A stretch of DNA of 64,000 nt, from assembly GCA_963741305.1 (NCBI GenBank), contig CAVUHL010000003.1:6386001-6450000 (forward strand), written 5' to 3'. The stretch is from DATMER01 sp963741305 (GTDB lineage: Bacteria > Acidobacteriota > Thermoanaerobaculia > Multivoradales > UBA5704). Made by a program: the position numbers and the translations under genes. How positions within the stretch are numbered: the stretch's first letter is position 1; every line of letters starts with the position of its first letter. The notes below the pieces were generated by a model, which was given only the letters and a program-made list of their open reading frames with translations, made no database searches and was not told the origin of the DNA. Positions 34,311-42,192 of this stretch are shown piece by piece.

Positions 34311-35654
34311 TCAAGCCGCCCCTCCATCGGGCCCCGGAGCGGGAACGATCTCGACGCCCTCCAGCCGCAAAGTCGGGGCCGTGGCCCAGACCGGCATCTT
34401 CTGTCCCCCCTTGGCGCACCAGCCCGCGCCAGCCGGCCGGGCCTCCTTTCCCACGGCGGTGACGCGGGTCAACAGGTCGGCCACCCGGCCGCGGAGCACA
34501 CAGGGGCCGACCGTGTCGCCCAGGGCGCCGCGGCGGATGCGCCGGGCAAAGGGGAGGTGGAGACGGAACTCGCCCGAGAGCGGATCGAGCGCGCCGCGGC
34601 TCGCCTCCTGAAGATAGAGGCCGCCGTCCGCGTCGGTCAGGAGGTCGTCGTCCGTGGCATCCCCATGCAGCATCTCCAGGTGGGTGGACCGGGGGCCCGG
34701 AGGGAGATGGCGGGTGCCGCGGCGCCCCGCTCCCGGCACGAACACCGGAGAGGTCCGCGCCCAGAGGAGATCGGCGAGCGGCTGCTCCACGACTCCGCCA
34801 CGCAGGAGCCAGCGGCGGAAGACGGCCGAGCCCTCGTCGTCCGTGGCCCGCCGGACTCCAGTTGGCGCCGCGGCCGGATCGTCGAGCACGTCGACGGAAG
34901 CGGCGGCCATCATGACTCCCACCGCCGCCTCCGGATTCCCCCCCTGGGCGAGCATGTCGGCCTCCAGGGCGTGGGCGACCGCCTCATGGAGAAGGACGGC
35001 CACGGCGGCCGGCGCCAGGATCGCGGTCCCCCGGTAGGTTTCGGGGGAGGACGCCTGCCGGGCGCGGAAAAGATGGACGAGGGAGGCGGCGAACGCTTCG
35101 ATGGCATTGGCGTCGAGCCGCGGATAAATGGCGCCGTGCCCTCCCCAGGTGGCTTCGGCCTGAAGGCTGTAGAAGGCCTCGGACTCCTGGCCGGCCACGA
35201 GCCGAGGGCCCACGACCTGGATCCAGCGCCGATGGCGCCGGACCGTCAGCCGGAAGGGGAACCCGACGTGATGGGAGCGGACCGCGCGGGACAGCGCCTC
35301 GGGGATGCCGACCAGCTCGGCGGCGGCGCGAGGGTCGGGCTCGAACGGCGGCATCTTGAAGGCTGGCTCCGGGTAGGTGGCGGAGGGAAGGGCGCGCGCC
35401 ACCTGCCGCAGGGCCTCGGCGAACGGCTTGGCATCGACATTGTCCCGGGCGGCGAGCCAGGTATGGCCCTCGCGAGAGAGGCGGATGGCGAACCCCTCCT
35501 CCCGGCGCACGCGCAGGCCCGGCCCCTCGTCCTCGGGAGGCAGCTCGGCCTCCTCGCGGCGCTCGAAGAAGGCGTCGACCACGTCATCGGGCTTCTCGGC
35601 GATCTGGGAAAGGGTGCGGGCGACGGCGGCGGTGTCCAGCTCGGAGAAAGGCAT
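34311..35654 (-). CDS. TldD-family metalloprotease
   Basis: The 447-residue catalytic subunit starts at 35654 (MPFSELDTAAVARTLSQIAE). It carries the zinc site LLHEAVAHALEADMLAQGGN (HExxxH). The N-terminal domain includes VRREEGFAIRLSREGHTW. It pairs with the TldE protein directly downstream. It is divergent from pccB with a 33-bp gap, where TACAAT ends seven bases before this ATG. Members degrade short peptides, process microcin or thaxtomin-type precursors, and may have housekeeping roles. Confidence 0.9.
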   Translation of the reverse strand: MPFSELDTAAVARTLSQIAEKPDDVVDAFFERREEAELPPEDEGPGLRVRREEGFAIRLSREGHTWLAARDNVDAKPFAEALRQVARALPSATYPEPAFKMPPFEPDPRAAAELVGIPEALSRAVRSHHVGFPFRLTVRRHRRWIQVVGPRLVAGQESEAFYSLQAEATWGGHGAIYPRLDANAIEAFAASLVHLFRARQASSPETYRGTAILAPAAVAVLLHEAVAHALEADMLAQGGNPEAAVGVMMAAASVDVLDDPAAAPTGVRRATDDEGSAVFRRWLLRGGVVEQPLADLLWARTSPVFVPGAGRRGTRHLPPGPRSTHLEMLHGDATDDDLLTDADGGLYLQEASRGALDPLSGEFRLHLPFARRIRRGALGDTVGPCVLRGRVADLLTRVTAVGKEARPAGAGWCAKGGQKMPVWATAPTLRLEGVEIVPAPGPDGGAA

Positions 35655-35687
35655 CCAAGCGATTGTATGCGATAGACTCCCCCTCCT

Positions 35688-37241
35688 ATGGCCCCAACCC
35701 AGGCGATCGAGGAGCTCCGGAGCCGGCTCGCTGCGGCCGAGCTCGGCGGCGGGGAAGACCGCATCCGCAAGCAGCACGAAGCGGGCAAGCTCACGGCGCG
35801 CGAGCGCGTCGAGCTGCTGCTCGACGCCGGCTCGTTCGTCGAGGTCGATGCCCTGGTCACCCACCGCTGCACCGACTTCGGCATGCAGAAGCAGAAGATC
35901 CCCGGCGACGGGGTCATCTGCGGCTACGGCACGGTCGAGGGCCGGCTGATCTACCTCTTCGCCCAGGACTTCACCGTCTTCGGCGGCTCGCTCTCCGAGA
36001 CCAACGCCCAGAAGATCTGCAAGGTCATGGACCTGGCGGTCGAGAACGGCGCGCCGGTCATCGGGCTCAACGACTCGGGCGGCGCCCGCATCCAGGAAGG
36101 GGTCGCCTCCCTCGGCGGCTACGCCGACATCTTCCTGCGCAACACCCTCTCCTCGGGCGTCGTGCCCCAGATCAGCGCGATCATGGGACCCTGCGCGGGC
36201 GGCGCGGTCTACTCGCCGGCCATCACCGACTTCATCTTCATGGTCGAGGGGACGAGCTACATGTTCGTCACCGGCCCCGAGGTCATCAAGACCGTGACCC
36301 ATGAAGAGGTCACGATGGAAGAGCTGGGCGGCGCCCACACCCATGCGGCGAAGAGCGGCGTCTGCCACTTCACCCGGCCCAACGACGCCGCCTGCCTTGC
36401 CGCCATCCGGGACCTGCTCTCCTACCTGCCGAGCAACAACCTGGACGAGCCGCCGCCGGGGCGCAGCGAGGACGACCCGAACCGCGAGTCCGAGCTCCTG
36501 GACACCCTGGTCCCCGAAGACCCGAACAAGCCCTACGACATCAAGCCGCTCATCGCGGCCGTGGTGGACGACGGCAAGTTCCTGGAAGTCCACGCGCAAT
36601 ATGCGAAGAACATCGTCGTCGGGTTCGCGCGCATCGACAACCGTTCGGTGGGGATCGTGGCCAACCAGCCGGCCTGGCTGGCCGGGGTGCTGGACATTGA
36701 TGCGTCGCTCAAGGGAGCGCGGTTCGTGCGCTTCTGCGATGCCTTCAACATCCCCTTGGTGACCTTCGAGGACGTGCCCGGCTTCATGCCGGGGACGCAG
36801 CAGGAGTTCGGCGGCATCATCAAGCACGGGGCGAAGCTCCTCTACGCCTTCGCCGAGGCCACCGTGCCGAAGGTCACGGTGATCACGCGCAAGGCCTACG
36901 GTGGCGCCTACACCGTGATGTCGAGCAAGCACCTGCGGACCGACGTCAACTTCGCCTATCCGACGGCGGAGATCGCGGTGATGGGACCGGAAGGCGCGGT
37001 CAACATCCTCTACCGCAGGGACCTGGAAAAGGCGGGAGAGGACGCGGCGCGGGTGCGCGCCGAAAAGGTGGCGGAGTACCGCGCCAAGTTCTCGAACCCG
37101 TACATCGCGGCCGAGCGCGGCTTCGTGGATGCCGTGCTCGAGCCGCGCCGGACCCGGCCCGAGATCGTGCGCGCCCTGCGGCAGCTCCGCAGCAAGCGGG
37201 CGGCCGTGCCGCCCAAAAAGCATGGGAACATCCCCCTTTAG
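35688..37241 (+). CDS. pccB: Acyl-CoA carboxylase carboxyltransferase, PccB type
   Basis: The 517-residue biotin-dependent carboxyltransferase moves CO2 from carboxybiotin to propionyl- or related acyl-CoA, giving methylmalonyl-CoA. Recognisable parts are GKLTARERVELLLDAGSFVE, the first oxyanion segment GLNDSGGARIQEGVASLGGY, IMGPCAGGAVYSPAITDFIF, and FEDVPGFMPGTQQEFGGIIK. Length is standard. Its biotin carboxylase and carrier partners are not in the window. It is divergent from tldD. Confidence 0.95.
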   Translation: MAPTQAIEELRSRLAAAELGGGEDRIRKQHEAGKLTARERVELLLDAGSFVEVDALVTHRCTDFGMQKQKIPGDGVICGYGTVEGRLIYLFAQDFTVFGGSLSETNAQKICKVMDLAVENGAPVIGLNDSGGARIQEGVASLGGYADIFLRNTLSSGVVPQISAIMGPCAGGAVYSPAITDFIFMVEGTSYMFVTGPEVIKTVTHEEVTMEELGGAHTHAAKSGVCHFTRPNDAACLAAIRDLLSYLPSNNLDEPPPGRSEDDPNRESELLDTLVPEDPNKPYDIKPLIAAVVDDGKFLEVHAQYAKNIVVGFARIDNRSVGIVANQPAWLAGVLDIDASLKGARFVRFCDAFNIPLVTFEDVPGFMPGTQQEFGGIIKHGAKLLYAFAEATVPKVTVITRKAYGGAYTVMSSKHLRTDVNFAYPTAEIAVMGPEGAVNILYRRDLEKAGEDAARVRAEKVAEYRAKFSNPYIAAERGFVDAVLEPRRTRPEIVRALRQLRSKRAAVPPKKHGNIPL

Positions 37242-37253
37242 CTGTAGCATTTC

Positions 37254-37282
37254 TTGACATCCGGGGCCGCGTGGGGCAAATT
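37254..37282 (+). promoter_or_regulatory. Consensus sigma70-like promoter
   Basis: TTGACA, a 17-bp GC-rich spacer and CAAATT. Transcription would start about 37289 and drive the Lys/Ala-rich gene and glyA. Confidence 0.75.
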
Positions 37283-37316
37283 GACCGGGCTCGGCAGCAC
37301 CCCGACAGGAGAGGAC

Positions 37317-37616
37317 ATGAGAGAGAAAGATCGAGTATTGAAGCGCCGGCGCCAGCGCCGGAACAAGCGGTTGCAGAAGCGTGCGCTGGACGAGGCGACG
37401 CAGAAGGCGGAGCGCGCCCAGGGCTCCAAGCGGGCGGCGAAGAAGTCGGCCGCGGGTGAAACTGCCCCTGAGCCGGCCTCCGCCGACGCTGCCGCCGAGC
37501 CGAAGAAGAAGGCTCCCGCCAAGAAGGCCCCCGCCAAGAAAGCCGTTCCCAAGGCACCGGCGCCCGACGAGGGTGGTGCGCCCGAGGCTCCTCCCGAGGG
37601 CGGAGAGGGAGCCTGA
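37317..37616 (+). CDS. Basic Lys/Ala-rich small protein
   Basis: The 99-residue protein begins MREKDRVLKRRRQRRNKRLQ, then has a coiled basic part and a histone-H1-like AKKAPAKKAVPKAPAP tail, ending acidic. GGAGAGGA fits the ATG at 37317. It probably binds nucleic acid or ribosomes, but this is judged only from composition. DUF6800-like proteins of planctomycetes have a similar start. It is transcribed with glyA, 22 bp downstream. Confidence 0.75.
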   Translation: MREKDRVLKRRRQRRNKRLQKRALDEATQKAERAQGSKRAAKKSAAGETAPEPASADAAAEPKKKAPAKKAPAKKAVPKAPAPDEGGAPEAPPEGGEGA

Positions 37617-37638
37617 CGGAGCCCCGCTCCCCCACGTC

Positions 37639-38892
37639 ATGACCGATTACCGATCGCTGAAAGCGGTGGACCCCGAGGTCTACCAGGCCATCGCCGAGGA
37701 ACGCTCCCGCCAGAATTTCGGCCTGGAGCTGATCGCCTCCGAAAACTTCGTCAGCCGCGCCGTGCTGGAAGCGACCGGCAGCGTCATGACGAACAAGTAC
37801 GCGGAGGGCTACCCCGGCCGCCGCTACTACGGAGGCTGCGAGTTCGTGGACGTGGCCGAGCGCCTCGCCATCGACCGCGCCAAGCAGCTCTTCGGCGCCG
37901 AGCACGTGAACGTCCAGCCCCACAGCGGAACGTCGGCCAACATGGCCGTCTATTTCGGCTTCCTGAAGCCGGGCGACAAGCTGATGGGCCTGGACCTCTC
38001 CTGCGGCGGCCATCTCACCCATGGCCACCGCCTCTCCTACTCCGGCCGCGATTTTCAAGTCGTGGCTTACGGCGTGGACAAGGAGAGCGAGCGGATCGAC
38101 TACGACGAGGTCGAGCGCATCGCCATGGAGGAGCGGCCGAAGCTGATCGTCTGCGGCGCGAGCGCCTACAGCCGGGTCATCGACTTCGAGCGCTTCGGGG
38201 CGATCGCCGAGAAGGCGGGCTCCCTGCTGATGGCCGACATCGCTCACATCGCCGGCCTGGTCGCGGCGGGCATCCATCCGTCCCCGGTCCCGCACTGCCA
38301 CTTCGTGACCACGACCACGCACAAGACCCTGCGTGGCCCCCGCGCGGGAATGGTCATGTGCAAGGAGCAGTTCGCGAAGGACCTCGACCGCTCGGTCTTC
38401 CCCGGCATTCAGGGCGGACCCCTGATGCATGTGATCGCGGCCAAGGCGGTGTCCTTCAAGGAGGCGCTGACCGAGGAGTTCCGCGATTATCAGCGGCAGA
38501 TCGTGCTGAATGCGAAGCGTCTGGCCGAGCGCCTGATCGAGCGCGGCTTCCGCATCGTGTCGGGAGGAACGGACAACCACGTCTTCCTGCTCGACGTGGC
38601 CGCCGCTGGCCTGACCGGCAAGGTGGCGGAGAAGTCCCTGGAGGCCGCCAACATCACGGTGAACAAGAACACGATCCCCTACGACCCGAATCCGCCGCTG
38701 GTCGCCTCCGGCATCCGCATCGGAGCACCGGCCCTGACCACGCGCAACATGCGGGAGCCCGAGATGGAGCAGGTGGGCGATTTCATCGCCGAGGTGCTGC
38801 GCGCGCACGACGACAGCGCGGTGCAAGAGCGGGTGCGCGGACAGATCCGGGAGCTGTGCGAGCGGTTTCCGCTCTACGACCCGCTGATGTAA
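37639..38892 (+). CDS. glyA: Serine hydroxymethyltransferase
   Basis: This PLP enzyme interconverts serine and glycine with tetrahydrofolate and feeds C1 units. The start is ATG at 37639 and the length is 417 aa. It shows LELIASENFVSRAVLEATGS, the sugar-like GGCEFVDVAERLAIDRAK segment, the PLP-Lys motif TTTHKTLRGPRAGMV, and the C-terminal GIRIGAPALTTRNMREPEME. It lies in one transcript with the basic small protein. Confidence 0.98.
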   Translation: MTDYRSLKAVDPEVYQAIAEERSRQNFGLELIASENFVSRAVLEATGSVMTNKYAEGYPGRRYYGGCEFVDVAERLAIDRAKQLFGAEHVNVQPHSGTSANMAVYFGFLKPGDKLMGLDLSCGGHLTHGHRLSYSGRDFQVVAYGVDKESERIDYDEVERIAMEERPKLIVCGASAYSRVIDFERFGAIAEKAGSLLMADIAHIAGLVAAGIHPSPVPHCHFVTTTTHKTLRGPRAGMVMCKEQFAKDLDRSVFPGIQGGPLMHVIAAKAVSFKEALTEEFRDYQRQIVLNAKRLAERLIERGFRIVSGGTDNHVFLLDVAAAGLTGKVAEKSLEAANITVNKNTIPYDPNPPLVASGIRIGAPALTTRNMREPEMEQVGDFIAEVLRAHDDSAVQERVRGQIRELCERFPLYDPLM

Positions 38893-39030
38893 GCCGCTAC
38901 CCCGCGATCAAGGGGTGGTTCTCCCTCACGTTCCGTCCAGAGCCGCATAAATCGGATCCAAGAGATTCCGGTCCGATCTAAAAATTTTAGGACCGGGAAA
39001 TAGCCTGGGAAGAGAATGGTAACAGCATGG

Positions 39031-39036
39031 TATGCT
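39031..39036 (+). promoter_or_regulatory. -10 box of a probable leaderless promoter
   Basis: TATGCT ends six bases before the ATG at 39043, with no Shine-Dalgarno sequence between. Confidence 0.4.
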
Positions 39037-39042
39037 TCACCC

Positions 39043-39300
39043 ATGATGACTACCATTGACAAGGCGGGACGGGTGGTCATCCCCGCCGAGGTGCGAAAGA
39101 GGCTCGGTCTTACCGCTGGGACAGAGCTAGAGATGGTGATCGAGGGCTTCGCTCTTCGCCTCGTTCGGGCTGTGGCCGGCCCTCAGCTTGTCCTGCGCGG
39201 CGAGCGTCTGATTGCCCGCCCCCGGGCCGCAGAGGGACAGCGTACCGAGATCGATGTGGCACGTTTGATCGAAGAGGAGAGGGACCGGTGGCCGGCTTGA
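39043..39300 (+). CDS. AbrB/MazE-type antitoxin
   Basis: The 85-residue protein starts MMTTIDKAGRVVIPAEVRKR, the SpoVT/AbrB swapped-hairpin DNA-binding domain. A tail (RTEIDVARLIEEERDRWPA) would cap the toxin. An upstream ATG at 39016 is unlikely because it precedes the -10 box. Its end overlaps the PIN toxin start by 13 bp. Expected to repress its own operon. Confidence 0.88.
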   Translation: MMTTIDKAGRVVIPAEVRKRLGLTAGTELEMVIEGFALRLVRAVAGPQLVLRGERLIARPRAAEGQRTEIDVARLIEEERDRWPA

Positions 39301-39770
39301 CGGGCACCTTCTTCGATACGAGCGTGCTCATCGCCGGAACGATCGATTTTGGCCACAGCTCGCAACACGCCCTGCTGCTGATGGATGCGGTGGCGGACGG
39401 CCGGATCGAGCGTCCGCTGACCGCTTGGCACTGCTGCCTGGAATTTTATTCGGTGACAACGCGCCTGCCGGAAGAATACCGCCTTGAGCCGGAGACCGCC
39501 TTGAGGCTTCTCCGGGAGGAGATTTTTCCGCGCTTCTCGATCCACGATCTCCAGCCGGAAGTCCGGGAGGAATTCCTGGTTTCTGCCGCAGGAGAGAGAA
39601 CGACAGGCGGCAGGATCTATGATGCGCACATCGCGGAGATCGCGCGGCAGGCAGGAGCGCGGCTCGTGGCCACCGAAAACCGCCGCCATTTCACCCCCCT
39701 CCTGCGCCACGGCATTCGCGTGCTGGTCAGCGCCGAGATGGTCGACGAGATTGGGAGCTCTGCGAGTTAA
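39288..39770 (+). CDS. PIN-domain toxin
   Basis: The 160-residue PIN protein has an acidic site in GTFFDTSVLIAGTIDFGH, Glu in CCLEFYSVTTRLPEEY, D in RIYDAHIAEIARQAGA and LVATENRRHF. It is longer than the two VapC-like toxins at 28-30 kb and has a different antitoxin fold, so it is an independent module. GTG start. It converges on folC with a 4-bp overlap. Confidence 0.92.
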   Translation: MAGLTGTFFDTSVLIAGTIDFGHSSQHALLLMDAVADGRIERPLTAWHCCLEFYSVTTRLPEEYRLEPETALRLLREEIFPRFSIHDLQPEVREEFLVSAAGERTTGGRIYDAHIAEIARQAGARLVATENRRHFTPLLRHGIRVLVSAEMVDEIGSSAS

Positions 39771-41002
39771 AGCGGCCCGCTCGCCGGCTCCGGTACCCCG
39801 AACCGCTCTCGCAGCAGCTTCCGAACCTCTCCGATCAGATAGATCGAGCCACAGACGACGAGCCGGACCCCCGGCTGAAGCGCGCTCTCGAGCGCCTGCC
39901 CCAGATCCGGCACGATCTCGACTTCCCTTCCCGGCAGAAGCTTGGCCAGCTCCTCCGGTGGCCGGGCGCGGTCGCTGGCTGGCGTGGTGAGGATGATCCG
40001 GCGGGCTCGCTCCGCGAGCGGAGCGAGCATCTCGGCAACGTCCTTGTCCCCGAGCACGCCGAAGAGGAGATCGAATGGACCTTCCAGGAACGCTGCCAGA
40101 GCGGCGGCTCCCTCGGGATTGTGGGCGGCGTCGAGGAGGACCACTCGGTCTTCAGGCAGCTCGACCCTCTCCAGGCGGCCGGGCCAGCGGCAGGATCTGG
40201 CGCCCTCGGCGATCGCTTCCGGGCTGAACCCCAGCATCTCGGCGGCGAGCACCGCGAGCCCCAGGTTCCTCGCTTGGTGGGCTCCGGGCAGCGCCAGCTC
40301 CAGGTCGTGCTCCCCTCTGGGAGTGGCGAGCCTCACCCTCCCGGGCTTCACTTCCAGGATCTTGACCAGCTCGGGGGCGAAGCGGAGGCCGGTCCCCAAC
40401 TCGGCGGCCACAGTCCGGACGGCTTCGGACGGCTCCGGATCTTCCAGCCAGACCAGGGCCGGACGTCCCGGCCGAAAGGTGCCGGCCTTCTCCCTCGCGA
40501 TGGCCGCGAGCGTATCCCCTAAATGCTCGCGGTGCTCCAGGCTGATGGAGGTGATCAGCGACAGCTCCGGCTCGCAGACGTTCGTGGCGTCCAGCCGGCC
40601 GCCCATCCCGACCTCCATGACGGCAAGGTCGACCTGGCGCTCGGAGAACCAGAGGAAGGCGGCGGCAGTGACCGCCTCGAAGTAGGTCGGCGACTCGCTC
40701 TCGACGATCCTTTCGAGCAGCGCGCGGAGCTCCTCGGAGCCGATGGCGCGGCCGTCGATGCGCAGCCGCTCTTCGACCGATTCCAGGTGGGGGGAGGTGT
40801 AGAGCCCGGTCCGGAGCCCCGCGGCAGAGGCCATGGCGGCGAGCAGGGCCGAGGTCGAGCCCTTGCCGTTGCTGCCGGCCACGAGGACCGTGCGGTAGTG
40901 GAGCTGGGGATTGCCGAAGCCGGCGAGGAGCTGGCGGACGCTCTCCAGCCCGAGCCGGATGCCCAGCTTCTCGAGGCGGGCGAGGATCTGCTCCGCGTTC
41001 AG
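39767..41002 (-). CDS. folC: Folylpolyglutamate synthase/dihydrofolate synthase
   Basis: FolC adds glutamate to folates. The P-loop VAGSNGKGSTSALLAAMASA is followed by TSPHLESVEERLRIDG and LAVMEVGMGGRLDATN. The open frame continues upstream of the GTG at 40882 as LNAEQILARLEKLGIRLGLE, which fits the normal FolC N-terminus. No ATG/GTG/TTG lies there. The CTG at 41002 overlaps the accD stop (CTGA) and gives 411 residues, a normal length. I therefore take CTG as the start. Translation is probably coupled to accD. Confidence 0.93.
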   Translation of the reverse strand: MNAEQILARLEKLGIRLGLESVRQLLAGFGNPQLHYRTVLVAGSNGKGSTSALLAAMASAAGLRTGLYTSPHLESVEERLRIDGRAIGSEELRALLERIVESESPTYFEAVTAAAFLWFSERQVDLAVMEVGMGGRLDATNVCEPELSLITSISLEHREHLGDTLAAIAREKAGTFRPGRPALVWLEDPEPSEAVRTVAAELGTGLRFAPELVKILEVKPGRVRLATPRGEHDLELALPGAHQARNLGLAVLAAEMLGFSPEAIAEGARSCRWPGRLERVELPEDRVVLLDAAHNPEGAAALAAFLEGPFDLLFGVLGDKDVAEMLAPLAERARRIILTTPASDRARPPEELAKLLPGREVEIVPDLGQALESALQPGVRLVVCGSIYLIGEVRKLLRERFGVPEPASGPL

Positions 41003-41850
41003 GGCCGGTACAGGTGATGGAGGCAGCGGGCGAGCGTCTCTTTCATCTCGGGCCGCTTGACCACCAGGTCGAGGAAGCCATGCTCCATGAGGAACTCGCT
41101 GCGCTGGAACCCCTCCGGAAGGCTCTGGCGGATCGTCTGCTCGATGACGCGGGGGCCGGCGAAGCCGATCAGCGCGCCGGGCTCGGCGACGTTCAAATCA
41201 CCCAGCATGGCGAAGGAGGCGGTGACGCCGCCGGTGGTCGGATCGGTCAGCACCGAGATGTAGGGGAGCCGTGCGTCGCGCAGCCGGGCGAGCGCCGACG
41301 AGATCTTCGCCATCTGCATCAGGGAGAGCACGCCCTCCTGCATGCGGGCGCCGCCCGAGGCCGAGACCACGATCAGCGGCCAGTGGCGCTCCAGCGCGCG
41401 CTCGGCACCGCGGGCGATCTTCTCGCCCACGACCGAACCCATGGAGCCGCCCATGAACCGGTACTCCATGGAGGCCAGCACCACCGGGATCTGCTCCAGG
41501 TGGCCCTGCACCACGATCACGGCATCGCGCTCGCCGATCGCCTGCTGATAGGTCTTGATGCGGTCGCGGTAGCGCTTGGAGTCGCGGAAGCCCAGAGGGT
41601 CGGTGGGGCTGATGTTGGCGAACAGCTCGCGCGGCTCGGCCTCGTCCAGGAGCAGCGCGATGCGCGCCCGGGCGTCGATCCGCATGTGGTACTCACATTT
41701 GGGGCAGACGCGCAGGTTGCGGTCGAGGTCGCGGGAGTAGATGACCTCCTTGCAACCGTCGCACTTGACCCACAGGCCCTCGGGGACCGAGCTGCGCTGC
41801 CGCTCTTCGCGGATGGGTTTCGGCTTCTTGCTTTTTTTGAACCAGGCCAT
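40999..41850 (-). CDS. accD: Acetyl-CoA carboxylase carboxyltransferase subunit beta
   Basis: AccD with AccA moves the carboxyl group to acetyl-CoA for fatty-acid synthesis. The 283-residue protein starts MAWFKKSKKPKPIREERQRS. It has the zinc ribbon with Cys30, Cys33, Cys49 and Cys52, then ASGGARMQEGVLSLMQMAKI and PTTGGVTASFAMLGDLNVAE. It is immediately followed by folC, a common accD-folC pairing. accA is not seen in the window. Confidence 0.98.
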   Translation of the reverse strand: MAWFKKSKKPKPIREERQRSSVPEGLWVKCDGCKEVIYSRDLDRNLRVCPKCEYHMRIDARARIALLLDEAEPRELFANISPTDPLGFRDSKRYRDRIKTYQQAIGERDAVIVVQGHLEQIPVVLASMEYRFMGGSMGSVVGEKIARGAERALERHWPLIVVSASGGARMQEGVLSLMQMAKISSALARLRDARLPYISVLTDPTTGGVTASFAMLGDLNVAEPGALIGFAGPRVIEQTIRQSLPEGFQRSEFLMEHGFLDLVVKRPEMKETLARCLHHLYRP

Positions 41851-41892
41851 GGGAGATCGGGCTCAGAGGGGTGGCCGCTGGCCCAGCAGAGG

Positions 41893-42126
41893 TCAGGCCT
41901 CCGTGGACTGCGCTTCTTCGGCCTCGAGGTCGTTGTCGATGCCAAGGCGCAGGCAGGCCGCGTCGTACATCTGACGCGACGCCTTCTTGGCGTTCTGCAG
42001 CTCGGCGAGACGGTCCTTGACCTTGGCGAGCTCCTCTTCGATGAGGTGGTCGAGCTCTTCCATCTCCTGGCGAGTCACCGCGAGGGTGTTCTCGTAGAAC
42101 TTTTTCTGCTGGTCGGTCAGCGTCAT
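41893..42126 (-). CDS. Small coiled-coil protein
   Basis: The 77-residue protein is mostly one helix (TLAVTRQEMEELDHLIEEEL; VKDRLAELQNAKKASRQMYD) with an acidic end. It has no Cys or membrane segment. It is 42 bp upstream of accD in the same direction. I do not recognise a named family. A structural or adaptor role is a guess from the coiled coil. Confidence 0.7.
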   Translation of the reverse strand: MTLTDQQKKFYENTLAVTRQEMEELDHLIEEELAKVKDRLAELQNAKKASRQMYDAACLRLGIDNDLEAEEAQSTEA

Positions 42127-42192
42127 GAATCTCCTCCGGTGCTAGCGGAGGGTGAGGATACCCCGGTTCGCCGGGACTGACAAGTTGTGTCC

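Noticed and set aside
34311..37640. An 1109-residue minus-strand protein
   Set aside because: Only the part from 35654 down is TldD. The rest is the antisense of pccB and the basic small gene, where high GC leaves few stops.
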